NCBI GenBank assembly: GCA_025602905.1
Contig: JAHLKI010000001.1
Span: 2,294,001-2,358,000 of the forward strand
Origin: Phlyctochytrium arcticum
Lineage: Eukaryota > Chytridiomycota > Chytridiomycetes > Chytridiales > Chytridiaceae
Length of the DNA: 64,000 nucleotides
Direction of reading: 5' to 3'
The notes beneath the pieces were generated by a model. The model was given only the letters and a program-made list of their open reading frames with translations. It was not told the DNA's origin and did no database searches. Each line of letters opens with the position of its first letter. Within the stretch, counting starts at the first letter, position 1. This document shows, in pieces, positions 1-11,363 of the stretch. The translations under genes and the position numbers were made by a program.

Positions 1-393
1 ACCATTGCTGCTCTCACAGAGAGGACTCGTGCAGCAAGAGAATCCTTGGAAAAGATGACCCACATGACGGCGCAACTTCGGGAGCAGTGCAGCCTGCAGG
101 AAGCCGAGTGTGCGGCGTCAGAAACCGAAAAGACGAAAGCGAAAGAGGAGCTGGACAACATGATCAAGCGCGTAGAAGAGCTTGTCAAAGAGAAGACCAA
201 AGTTGAGCATCGCTTAGAAGAGCTGAAAGGGGAGAATGATAGATTGGAGGGGTTTCTGGCGGTGAGACCAGCAGTTTACATTCCTCTCTATTTACGCTAT
301 CGCTAATGCAAGATAACACAGGAAAGTGAAGCATTGGCAAGCAACGCAGATTCTGCGCCAAAAGCAAGGCCTAATGCGGTACCCAAAACATAA
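1..393 (+). CDS. C-terminal end of a coiled-coil protein (partial)
   Basis: The reading frame is open from base 1, so the gene starts outside the window. Exon 1..261 encodes a charged coiled coil rich in Glu, Lys and Leu with heptad-like spacing. A 60-nt GT-AG intron (262..321) follows at phase 0. The last exon, 322..393, encodes a short Ala/Pro-rich tail ending in KPRPN-like residues and a TAA stop. Only about 110 residues are visible and no catalytic or binding motif is present, so the family cannot be named. The next gene downstream (799-3869) is convergent. Confidence 0.7.
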
Positions 394-798
394 ATGGACA
401 CATCTGCAGCCTATATACCCTTTCAAACTATCTCGCGGCTCTGCTTCCTACCAGGGTGTCCCTGCTGCTTGAATGCAACCGGCGTGGAATGCAAATACAA
501 TGATAATTGCAGGAATAGGATGTACCCACATCAAGCCGGTAACGCGAGCTGCTCATCTGTGGAAGGCAACGATATGCCCAACTCGAATTCGTATCGTTCG
601 TCCTCTCTCCACCATGTCCGACGCGACGTGATGGTCAATGTGGGTTTTGTTACGCAGAACGCCGCATTGCGTTCGCGTATGGCGTACGTACTTTTCAGTT
701 GACCACGACGATGTGAGATAGCATGTTCCGCGTTGGAGTGGAAGGCTGTGCTTCATATAGACGTTGATCCTTCATGTATGATGCTTGTTCTGTAATTT
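394..798. other. Convergent intergenic spacer
   Basis: This 405-bp stretch separates the 3' ends of two convergent genes. The small ORFs in it have no splice-compatible neighbours or family features. I see no RNA gene or repeat. Confidence 0.5.
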
Positions 799-3700
799 TC
801 ACGAGTCGCTATCCTCATCGTCCACTAAAAACCCTCCTCCTCCTATGGTGACAGACTCTTCGTCGTCACTCAACATAAACCCTCCGCCACTCGGTTGCTG
901 ATCTATCATTGACTTTGCGGAAGGGGCAGCCAGCTCTTCCACGCCAGAAGAACTACTATCACTATCATCATCGTCATCTTCATCATCCGAGAAGAATCGG
1001 CGCGGTTGTAAAGGAGCGGTCGGTTGGCTATCTACATCCATGCCGCTGTACGTGTTTTCGTCGTCCGATGATTCTGGTGGCGCTGCCGCGGCAAGACCTA
1101 TCAACTTTACAAACTGTGGCTCCGGTTCCTGATCAGCGCCATGGGGAAGGTACTCTCGCATGACTCTATCCTTCGTGATAAGTCCCATAGTGAGCTTGCG
1201 CCACCGGCCGTGTATTCGTTTTTGACGTTTACGAAGCGCCTTTTCTCTAGCGATTTGGGTGTACTCTTCATAAGCCTAAAGATGATTCATTAGAAAGGAG
1301 ATTGCGGAATGAATTGACAAGTTACTGACAGCAAGTAGCACATCCTGAAAATGCGTCTCGACAAGAACCCCAAGGATAACCGGCTTGGAATGGCCACCTT
1401 GAAAGTCAAATCCGGTCTATTTATTTCAATTTTTAAAAGCGCCGAGGATATGACATGGTAACCAAGACATACCACTACGCTCACATATTCAATTCCTAAT
1501 GTTTTCGCAACCTTTGCCATTCCTTGATCTGAAAGATGTTTTAATGAATTTGTTCTTGGTCACTTTGCTTCGGTCCTCTTACATGGTAAATGCACTGCAC
1601 CCGCTGGTATCATGTTAGGGTGAAATACTTCAAAGTTTCCAAAATCGTTCCGGGGTATTTTGCCCTAGTCTCGATTAACAAAGCTTTTGAATGATATGCA
1701 ATGTCCACAACTCACATCAATGATGGGATCTGCAACGTAAACCTCCGTTTGCCACTCCCCAAATACCGCTGAAAGGGAGGAATCCCCGGCATCGCCATAA
1801 TCCTCACGTCCTCTTGTTTCGTCCATTTTCTCTGCCTCTATCTGTCGTTTTCGATTGATGGTCGCAACGCGGGCTTTTACGTGCTTGACTGGCTCCTCTC
1901 CGGGACAAACTCTTCTCCCCTTCTTCAGCCACGTTTCCGGAGTATGCAACTGAAAGAGACAAGAGTTCTAGAAAGGAAAGAAAGCAAGAGCATATATATG
2001 TACCTCTTTCACCAGGCGACGCGGGTATACCAACTCATTCTTGAAACGCCCTACCGAATGCTCAGTTCCTGATGGGTAAATAACTTCAAATTTCTTGAGC
2101 TGACGCTCCAACGCATATCTAGGATAAAGTTTAAGTACCGAGAAGATAGATCGTGAAGGAGTGACATTACAGATGGTGGTCTTTGAACCCAGCTAAACTG
2201 GTAGGCATCTTCTCATTAATCATGACCTTCTTGAGTTGTTCGGCTTCCCGCTTATCGATCTCGTCCTCGGTACTTTTGGAATAAAGCCATAAGGACTGCT
2301 CCCACCATGTATCATCGACAGAGCCGGGTGCGATTCGCAGCTTGACAGTTTTAGCGCCCCACTGTGATGTATACCGTTTTGTGACATCTTTAATTCCAAA
2401 TCCTGAAAGATACTTGCCGTTAGCAGCATATGACGAAGAGAGAACTTTGAAAACTTACCCGGCTCAAAAGCTATGACATAGCTCAGCTGTGCCTGCCTTG
2501 GAGCGGACGCAGGAGGTTCCATTGCCACCGTGTCGTTTACGAGGCCACGAACTGGATCAACGGGTATCCATTCCTTATCCACCGGGGAATAAACTTCGCA
2601 CCAACAATTCAGCGGCGGAACAGACGGAAGGGCATCCTGAAGGTTTGGAACCGAGGCCGCAAGAGATGAAGCCAGACTAGATGAGGATGCCGTACCCTCT
2701 CCAATGCCGTTGCTGCCACGAGCAGGTCTTCTGCTAGACTTTGTAGTAGTATTTTGCGTGGCCAGTGACAACGGTATTGGATGCAAGGAGCAAACAAGTC
2801 GCGACTCTAACTTCAAGCCCCTGCATGCAGCAGTAAACATGAGGGCACTCGCCTCGGCAGTTATCTGATGCGCCGGATCCTCGGCGGATGTACTCATGTA
2901 CAGGCCAAAGTCTACCAATAGTTTATCCGTTCCATCCAGTTTATGCAATCCCACAACCGCATCTGCGCGAAAATAGGTCTTCCACCAACGCGCGAATGTT
3001 TTCAGGTACTGAAGAAGAAATTTTTGGTGTCGTCCTACATTGTTTGAGCTTGTCGCTGGTTTTTTCCCTTTCCCAATGTTCCGAGAAGAGCCTGTAATGC
3101 CAGCAAAAATGTCGTCTGGAATAGCAGCCACGGCGGCTGACTGCAGCTGCTCGTCATTACACCACTGGTTTCTCAAAAGACCACAGCTGAGCAGGCATAA
3201 AAGATGCACTTTATGTGTCAACATTCGCAACAGTCGCTCTTCTTTTCGCACCCCTTTCACAGAGGGCTTTTTGGCCTTCTTCTTTTCCGATCCAGTGTCT
3301 GCCTTTTCTTCCCGCCGTCGTATAGCGATCTCGAACCCACCATCATCTGCTTGAGCTTCATCTGATTTCTCTGCATCCTGCGCAGCTCCTTCCTGCTGCA
3401 CGATGGGCGGAGGTCCTACCTGCTCCCATTCTTCCTCGTCTTCGCTGCTCATGTCATGCGAGACGGGATTCGTTTCATCGTCTAGACTAGCATCTTGTGG
3501 CATATGATCTAACTTTTCTGAAATTGACGGCGAAGGACTATCTTCCTGTTGAGCAGGTGAGTCTTCAGCATTGAAGAAAGATTGTAGGAAGGGATCATGT
3601 TTCTTCGTCAAAACAACTTTGGGCGGTGATGATATCTGTGTTTCCTCTAATTGCTTGGTTGATGGGGGCTTTTTCCAATGTGTTGCATCAACGGTTTTCA

Positions 3701-3869
3701 GTCTTTTCGGAGAAGTATCTTCGACAGCAGCAGGTGCCACAGTTCGCTTTTGACTTCTACTGGACCGAGTACTGGCTGCAGAAGCTTCGTCACCATTCCG
3801 ATTCGCTGATCTCGAATTTGATGCTGAAGATTTCCCTCCGCGGCTCCTTGAAGTCGTCCGCTTTACCAT
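799..3869 (-). CDS. RAD4: DNA damage recognition protein XPC/Rad4
   Basis: Eight-exon model: complement(799..1275, 1330..1416, 1473..1528, 1583..1664, 1716..1949, 2004..2118, 2171..2402, 2459..3869), 897 aa. XPC/Rad4 is the nuclear damage sensor of global nucleotide excision repair and works with Rad23. The first ~200 residues are disordered, basic then acidic. A transglutaminase-like fold follows from about residue 210, then the BHD1 region (the YALERQL and TPETWLKKGRRV stretches), BHD2 (DFGNFEVFHPNMIPAGAVH) and BHD3 (TGFDFQGGHSKPV). The C-terminus is a long Asp/Ser-acidic tail after about residue 770, as in XPC where it contacts TFIIH. Introns are 51-56 nt. The start is the first ATG in frame (3869); an upstream extension would need a GTG. 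It is divergent from the LRR gene at 4029, with a 159-bp shared promoter. Confidence 0.93.
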
Positions 3870-4028
3870 TTCTATTCCTGTAACATATCCTGCTATCCTG
3901 CGACTTTCGAGAACCACAGTCGATCGAAACTCAAGCGTTTTGAGCTTGGATCAGTCACGCACAGACTCTTTGAGTGGGAACTTGAGCAGTTCAAATTTTG
4001 CACTTTCCGACGAGAGATCACACACACA

Positions 4029-5127
4029 ATGGGAAAGGGTACTCGTGCCTTACAGTCCCAACTTTCCCTGGCAGCAAAAACCCACTCTAGCCAGTCGGTG
4101 CGAAACGACAACCGTGAACCCCCATCAGTTCAAGAGCAACTATGGTCTACTCGACCACGGACAGTGAAAGCTCCTGTGAATGACAATCCTCTTCTCAGAG
4201 CGTATGCAGACCATACTGCTCGAACGACACCCCGCGGGCGGCATGCTGCCATTCCAGGCCCTGCTCCTCCGAGAACTTGGGCGGCCTTGTGGAAGGGTGG
4301 GGGTGATAGCGTAAAACAAACACATCTGTACTTATTAATGAAGCAAGCCAGGTCCGAGACCCGTAAGGAGCAGGCACACAGGTTCCAAAGGAACTGAAAG
4401 GATGAGTCTTCAGTTCCTTTGTATTCGAGCTATTGCCCAGAACCTGAAGTTGTACAAGAATCAACCGGAAGACTTTTGGTACATCCCCTTTTACCATAAG
4501 GAGCGCATTTTGTGTGAAGTTAGCGGCTTGCAGGACAATCAACTGCATTTGTTTGAAGATGAACAGCTGCAGTCATTGTCACTGCATAGATCGACGGTCA
4601 AAGTCTCGACCCTGGCTGATTTTTTTGGTATATCTCTGGTGGAGGAGGAGGATGCATTTGTGACCTTTGAACAATCATCCAAATTGCTGGTTGATGAGGA
4701 AGAACCTCTGGATTCATGGGAACAATACGAATCCAGCGAGATTGACAATCCTCCCCCAATCATCCCTTGCAACGGCTTCAACATCTCCTCGTTGGATATA
4801 TCATTTAGTGTGCTGCTTTCTGGTATTGCAACCGCAAAGCTGATATCGCTGGCTTTACCTCGTCTGCAACGACTTAGCATTGCTGGCTGTTTTGACTTTG
4901 CGGAAGGCCCTAGTACTCTAGGCATACTTTCGCGGAATCTGTTGCGTTTGGAAGACTTGGATATATCTCACTGTAACTGGGCAACGGCGCAAGCACTTTC
5001 ATATGTTGGTTGGGATAGCCGTTGGTTTACGGTCATGGTTTTAAGGGCGGTGAACTGTGATAGAACTGTTGAACAATTCAAGTTTGATGTCAAGTCTCAG
5101 CGGCCAGGACTAAAGGTTATAATATAA
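4029..5127 (+). CDS. Leucine-rich-repeat protein, function unknown
   Basis: Two exons, 4029..4296 and 4382..5127, give 337 aa; the 85-nt intron is inferred from frame and a GT-AG pair. The N-terminus is basic and Pro/Arg-rich. The C-terminal 130 residues contain leucine-rich repeats (for example LISLALPRLQRLSIAGC and LRLEDLDISHCNW), of the kind found in F-box-associated or RNI-like proteins. I see no F-box signature that I trust. The gene is read divergently from XPC/Rad4. Domain-level assignment is fairly safe but the biological role is open. Confidence 0.6.
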
Positions 5128-5694
5128 CTCAATCCTACACCGCCTGACTTGAAGGGCAAGTTTTAGTCGCCAATTTTCGCAAGATAACGCTGTATTCGGC
5201 GCTTTCTCACTGGTTGCTGCACAAGATTCCGTCACAACTGGAAATGTACCCTCGACTGCGCTCTTACCGTGACAAATGACTTGACTGGTGGATATTTCTT
5301 GCATCGGATATCTACGACACCCAAGAATGAAAATTGTGCTAAATTTCCATCTCTGGATACTAGATTTCAAGGAACCGCCACTCGTGGAAACTTTCCAGCG
5401 ATACCCAGCGATTCAATGTATGATCGCAGCAACATACCCTCCATTAACTCAACCTGACGGCGAATCAGTGATATATTACATCGGCATCCTTTCCATAAAT
5501 TGATTTGGGAAGATTACATCCCCCCTGTAGCATTAGACGTATTTACCTGACTTTTTGTGGCAATAAAGTTGCGTCAAGATCGCTATTGTACTCTTGAGCC
5601 ACAATCAAGATATACCTTCCGTCATTGACACATGAGGACTTCTGGTTATTGCAGCGGCCTTACACTTAGTCACACACACATTCCACACATTTTC
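5128..5694. other. Intergenic spacer
   Basis: No gene, RNA or repeat is evident between the LRR gene stop and the dispersed element. Confidence 0.4.
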
Positions 5695-6140
5695 CAAAGT
5701 TTACATCCTACAATTTGCCAGCCACAGCCAATGGCACGGAGCGTGGGAAAATTCCAGACCGGGCCCCGAACCTTCGTACGTGTCCGAAATCGGCGGGCCC
5801 CGCGTGCTAAAATACCCCTGACCGCAAAAATGCCGAGATTCCGCGGAATCAAGAAGAAGGAACACTTCTGGTATCCAAAACGAATGGCAAAAATCAGAGA
5901 ATTGCTCTGATATACGCCCATGGAAATGTATAAATATTTCATCCTTTAAATTGTGGTTCCACACTAAGCGGCAAGATCCCGTACGTTAGGTCGCACCCAG
6001 AGAAGGCCTTGAAAAGAAAAGTGGAGGGGGGAACGGAAGAGGGCCGGCTTTTATAGGGATTTGGCCTGTGGCGCGGGGTCAGGTCAGGCGGTTGGAAAAA
6101 AGTAAAAAAGCATCTTTCCGGAAGGGGGATGATTGGCTTG
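5695..6140. repeat. Dispersed element, copy 1
   Basis: This ~440-bp stretch is highly similar to 36610-37055, about 31 kb away and in the same orientation. Shared landmarks are GCGTGGGAAAATTC (5741), ATTCCGCGGAATCAAGAAGA (5838), a short TCAGAG/CTCTGA hairpin, TATAAATA on the plus strand (5929-5936), GATCCCGTACGTTAGGTCGC, and a minus-strand TATAAAAG (complement of 6048-6055) followed by a GGTCAGGTCAGGCGG box. The core from 5741 onward aligns with few gaps; the first ~45 bp are more diverged. I see no long ORF, terminal inverted repeats or tRNA A/B boxes. It may be a solo LTR, another non-autonomous element, or a duplicated promoter. Confidence 0.75.
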
Positions 6141-6948
6141 CCACTGTTCATGTGATTGCGATTCACTGCCGGGTGCTCCCAAGGATCCAAGGCCCAAAGG
6201 CAAAGTTCTGCACGAAATGGCCAAATACGCTGTTGGGCAGCCCAGAAGTAAAGTCGAGGGCAATCAGTCTCCATTAGCTCGCAGTATCATGCGGGTTTCT
6301 AGCGCACTGCGTAAGTTTGGTAATATCTGCTTGGTGAGCACTGCAAACCGTTTTCGATTCAAGATTCACAATCTCACAGCAATTTCCCACGCGTTCGCTT
6401 GTCAGTAGCCGTAGCGAAAGGCATTTGTATATCCGCTTATGTGTTTGACGTTCGATCGGAGCATGTTTTCTTCGAATTGCAGCCAAATTTGAGATCCTTC
6501 GTCATGCTCGAGGAGAAGCTTTCTATATAGTACCGAGATTAACACAAGTGTCTTATTTGATCGCTCGCTTCCGCGTCAATCTGCGAACACATCTTGAGTT
6601 TTTATGGTCGTGGTGGAACGTTGGGTGTTTTCTGTATGGTCTTCCTGAGGGTTCCGTGCGCATATTACTGTTGATCGAGCGGCTCGCCCAACACAAGGAC
6701 TCGGCCAGAATGCTGAGAAATGTATGCAGGATATTGCAGGTCGGGGATAGCCTTTGCCAGACTTTGTCAGATGTCAGCGCAATTAAGCCAAATCCGGCAA
6801 TAATGTTGTGGTGTTTGTGGCGCCAACAGAGCCCAGCCCAATGACTGAAGTGTTTTCCCTCCAAAGCCTCCAGTCGGACTTATAAACAGCCAAGGTTTGA
6901 TAAATGGGCCAAGCCGTTGCCGGCTAGTAGATAGGAGAGACGCACCAA
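6141..6948. other. Intergenic spacer / promoter of the Zn2Cys6 gene
   Basis: Between the dispersed element and the transcription-factor start. No supported gene, although short ORFs occur on both strands. It presumably carries the promoter and 5'UTR of the gene at 6949. Confidence 0.4.
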
Positions 6949-9758
6949 ATGGAGGCTCTGGCAGCACCAGTAGAACTTGGCGGGATAATTGGGGATAGCG
7001 ACAAGAAGCGGCAAACACAGGCCTGCGGTAAGCATTCAGAAATTGCGCTTTTCATTTTCATCCACGGTACTCACTGACCTTGCTCATCCGTTAAAGATGG
7101 CTGTCGATCAAAGAAACGACGCTGCGACGGTTTGCGGCCGGTCTGCACACAGTGTTTAAAGTCTCGAGTTCGCGACGGCGAAACCATCAAATGTACCTAC
7201 CTGACCACAAACAAGAAGCGGGGACCACGAAGAGGTTACCGGACCGATCTGATTGACCGCCTCTCCACTTTGGAAAAGATGATCCTCCCCGGCCAAGAAG
7301 ACCCAGCTTCAGCAGCCCATGATACGTCCAAGGGGAGCGCTCAAAGGCAAATGAAGGAGTTGAAGGCGATGATGCAAAAGAAGAATACAGTGTTGAGCGC
7401 AGTGCGGGCCGATATAGACGTTGACGGTGGGGATTCTCAAGACGATGGAAATGATCATTATCTTCACCATGGGCAAGAGCCGTCCCCGGACAGTGGATTC
7501 TCTGCAGGCTCGTCCGCTTCCCCGGAAATGTATGATGAACCGATGCTGCCTCATCTCCCTGCCCCGCTACAGAACCAAAGCCATCATCAACACACACCAT
7601 CGCATGTATACCCTCTATCCGGTGGAACTTACAGTGGTGTCACTACAATGGATATGCCGAGCATGGAGCCCCAAAATTTAAACTATAATCATACTCATCA
7701 AATCGTCGACTATGCTGGGAATTCAGTCTCTCAAGTCTCAAATAGTACCGGAGCGTACGCAGCAAGCTATGGAACTGGTCTGACTGTAAATCACGCAGAT
7801 GAAGTCATGTTCAACGAGTTAGACACAATGATGGGCTTTGCTACTGACACCAACATGAATCCCATCAGCTCAAGCGCCAAGATATGGGAAGTGGGCGGAA
7901 TGTTTCGTAAGTTTAAACCAAGTTCTGCTTGTGAATGGTCATTCGCGGTTTCCAGACACTAACCCAGCCCTTAGCACAAGGCGATTCCTTACCATCCTTT
8001 CAATTCGACGCGGAAGCTTTTCACAACATTAGCGTTCATGTTCCGAGCCCCACGGCCACAATCATGCCTTCTCTGGGACCACAGGTCGATTTACTCACCC
8101 ACTTACGGGACCTTGGTCTATGCTTCCATAATCTTACCGTTCCCAACACCCCATTTGCCCCCAATCCCCGAGATACCTTCCACCCCGCTATTTTAAATGC
8201 CCTCTATGCCAATGGCGCATCCATATCATCACACCCTGATCTTTTTACGCAATATGGTTCCCGCTGGAACGCCATGCGTACATTTGCTGCTCGTGCTGAA
8301 GAGGCCTTGATGGCGAAGGGTATGGAAGCTACCACCGGCATGACGCAAGCCATGTTCATGCTTGGGGGTTTAAACTACGAACTGGATGATGGGTGGAAAG
8401 CATGCAAATGGATTGTAGAAGGATGCAATCTCTGCACTATTAAACAATATGACCGCTCTACCAATCATGTTGGTATTTACGCCATCCTTCATGGACAGGA
8501 CGAAGAGCCAGTGAATCATTTATCGGCAGAATTCAGGGAGACGCGATGGATGACGTGGGCATCTGCCGTTTTGTATGATTCGTATTCAAACTTGGCATCC
8601 GGATTCCCCGCGGTCGTAATGGAGACCGACTACCCAGAGCTGCTTTATGATCGCCGACCATGGGAAGATCAGAATTTCTATAATGAACGAAAAGCACGCG
8701 AAGCAGAGGCCGACAGGGTGCGTCTCATGACAACCCCACCGACGGGTTCTCTATTTCACGATTCAGGGTGGGGTTCCAATGCCGAAGGTCTTTTCCGCGG
8801 TGTCGGGCGTCCTCCAGGACAATCTGCCACTGATATGACACGGATGCTTCAAGTCTTGTTTCTGGTTCGACGGACACTCAGACATGTAGCTCGCTCAAAA
8901 ATTCGCGTTGATCCTGTACCCGACCGGGGCAACTTGCAGCTAGGGGCCGATGTCGTTACTCGCATGCTTCCACTGCCTTCAGAAAAGGTCTGGTTGCACG
9001 AATCTCTAGTTCAATGGCTGTCATCCCTCCCCTATCAATGCCGCGGGTTCGATTCATTGGCAGCCTTCCGAAAGGGAGATTCCGTTACTCCCGCTCCCAC
9101 AGATGCCCATTATGACTGGATGATCAATCCTTCCGGTATCCATAACTTGGGACTAGTTTTGGTTTCTTTGGCAATTTTGCACTTTCCCGGCTCAAAGCGC
9201 CCAACGGACACGCTCACTCCCGATCCATCACAACAACAAACAGAAAAGATATATCGAGTAGATTCGTTTACCGGTCCCCCCATACGCGTTACCGGTCCGC
9301 AAGTCGTCACATTAGCCCGAAGAGCTCTAACTTACATGTTCAAATCCGTACATGGAAGCCGACCCGTTGCACTCTCACCAGCACCACTGCGGACTACCCC
9401 AGACTATGCGGCCAACCTGCGGGACACACCCTTTTCTCCCAGTAGTCCCTCTGTTCCCCCGGTCCTCTGCACATCACCCATGATTGCTTTGATTACTCTA
9501 CTGATAGTATGTGCTGAGCTCAGTTGTCCTGCATCACCTGCCATTCTCCAAGAATGCTTGAACGACGTTTGCACCGTGCATCTTCCTATCCTCGACAATA
9601 TGGGTCGAGTCTTTCCCATGGCGGTTCGCTATGCCGCAAGGATGCGTGCCATCGTCGGGGGAGTGGTAGGTTGTGCGGTGGAGGTTGGAGTATGGAAAGG
9701 TGTTTGGGCTGTTGGTTGGGGCGTTTGTGGGCAGATCCCTCCCACGAGTCAAAATTAG
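6949..9758 (+). CDS. Zn2Cys6 fungal transcription factor
   Basis: Three exons (6949..7027, 7097..7906, 7975..9758) give 890 aa. The N-terminal binuclear zinc cluster is split by the first intron, with cysteines at residues 26, 29, 36, 43, 46 and 59. The core CDGCRSKKRRCDG is canonical, but the last gap is 12 residues instead of the usual 6-9. A basic linker (KKRGPRRGY) and a leucine-containing dimerisation segment (LIDRLSTLEKM) follow. An Asn/Gln/His-rich region leads to a C-terminal half with fungal-specific regulatory-domain character (ARAEEALMAKGME to RETRWMTWASAVLYDSYSN). Such proteins are nuclear DNA-binding regulators, restricted to fungi and close relatives. The target genes cannot be inferred. 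It is flanked by unusually long spacers on both sides. Confidence 0.9.
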
Positions 9759-11363
9759 CGAAGGAGCATAGAAATTTTGCATCGTGGGACTTTTTTCTTG
9801 TAATTATTTTTGTTTTTGTTTTTTGTTTCCTAGCATTTAGGTATATACACCCACACATAATACATTCTACTCTCTGTTTCGCAAGGGTTCGCTTGGTCTC
9901 CAAAAATGCCATGTGGTACGAGCCGTGAGGAAAGTTCCATTATAGATACTTGGCACCTTCTTCACTTTTCCGTGCCTTGATTGATTTGTTGCTCCACAAC
10001 TTTGGCCACAAGTTTCAAACGGGACACAGGAAAATACCGCTGTGCAACTACTACAGTCCATGATCCCAACATTCAATTCGTCATGCAAACCATACATGCC
10101 ACAAGTCATAGAAAGGCCAATATGGGGCTACAGACATTCAACCAACAGAAAAAGAACAAGTAAGCCTTGGCAGGGTCACGAGCCCTTGGTTATGCACCGT
10201 ATTCATCTCGGCGCCCACCTAGGCGCATCCCGGGGAGTGCCCCCTTGGACTACTAACCCCCGACACGTAGCTTTCCTCGCAGCACCTGACAAGACATTAG
10301 ACCCGAGGTTTGTCAACGGAGAGTCAAGTCGGTTTCGCTGCCCGGCCTTTTAAGCGGTACCGGCAGTAAAAGAGACTGGGAAAACATGGATGCAGAGCGA
10401 ATAGCCAGCCTCAGGACTGGATCCCATGATCGACAGCAATCTTTTCGCAGGCTATGACAGCCCACATCAGAAAGCACCTCATTTTTTTGCGGGCGCCCTA
10501 CAGGACCCTAAGGAGCCAAGTATGTATCCTTGTCGACAGTACAGGTCAGGTCCACGACACGACGTGTTGGCGGCACAGTCATCCGACTTGGGGTGGGAAA
10601 ACAACGAACTTGCCTATTGGACAAGCTGATGACGCGCAGATCGCTTTTCGATGACCGATATACTGCCCTACAGAAATCCCACGCCAACCTTAGAGTAAAG
10701 AAGAATGTGTCTGCTCGGGCCTTCCAAAATCCACTGCGAGCTCGTGGATTTGCCCCGCGTGCAACGGAAGGGCAGATGATGATGAGTAGGAATTGAAACA
10801 TTAGTTCTTAAAGTCGGATCTGAAGATCAGTAAGTAGGGAATTCCCATTAAACAACAAATAACGCTCACTGTCCATTCAGTATGATGGTACGAGGATGGA
10901 AGTGTTGATCTCCCGTGCGCGTGCCAAATCAAATACCTTTCAAATGTGCAATTACATACCATACATCCTTTTTAAAAATTGAAAGGGCATACATGAAAAA
11001 TTACGGGGCAAATTGCAAGATCTAAAGGAGGAGCAGCCAGCAATTTTAACTTCAAAGATTTATCAATGGTTTTTTTTGGATTAGGCTACGAACTGTAGAT
11101 CAGGACAACTAAAGAAAGGGACGGATGTATAAACGAACGAGGGGCAGTGTTACATGACGTACGAAAAATCGCATGCAGGGAGACAGGTACAAGCAGGCAC
11201 TATTCAATATTGAGTCGGGTGGACCTTTTTCAGACCTTTTAGAACTTTTGATGGAGCTGCACGTGATCATGTTATGCGCGATAATTGAAGGATGACATGT
11301 CATCTTCGCAAGTCAAGATCAGCGAAGATCAGCACATCTTTTTCACCCTAGAAAACTCTTGAG
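9759..11363. other. Long intergenic region
   Basis: About 1.6 kb without a supported gene. ORFs up to 134 codons occur but lack family features, and they overlap in several frames. A short imperfect repeat (AGATCAGC, near 11317-11333) sits just upstream of the PLAA start. No RNA gene or transposon was recognised. Confidence 0.45.

Noticed and set aside
5632..5910. 92-codon ORF overlapping dispersed element copy 1
   Set aside because: The frame is not kept in copy 2, where indels shift it, so it is not the element's product.
10160..10360. Possible structured RNA or rRNA fragment
   Set aside because: GC-rich sequence with some short inverted repeats, but no match to a known RNA consensus.
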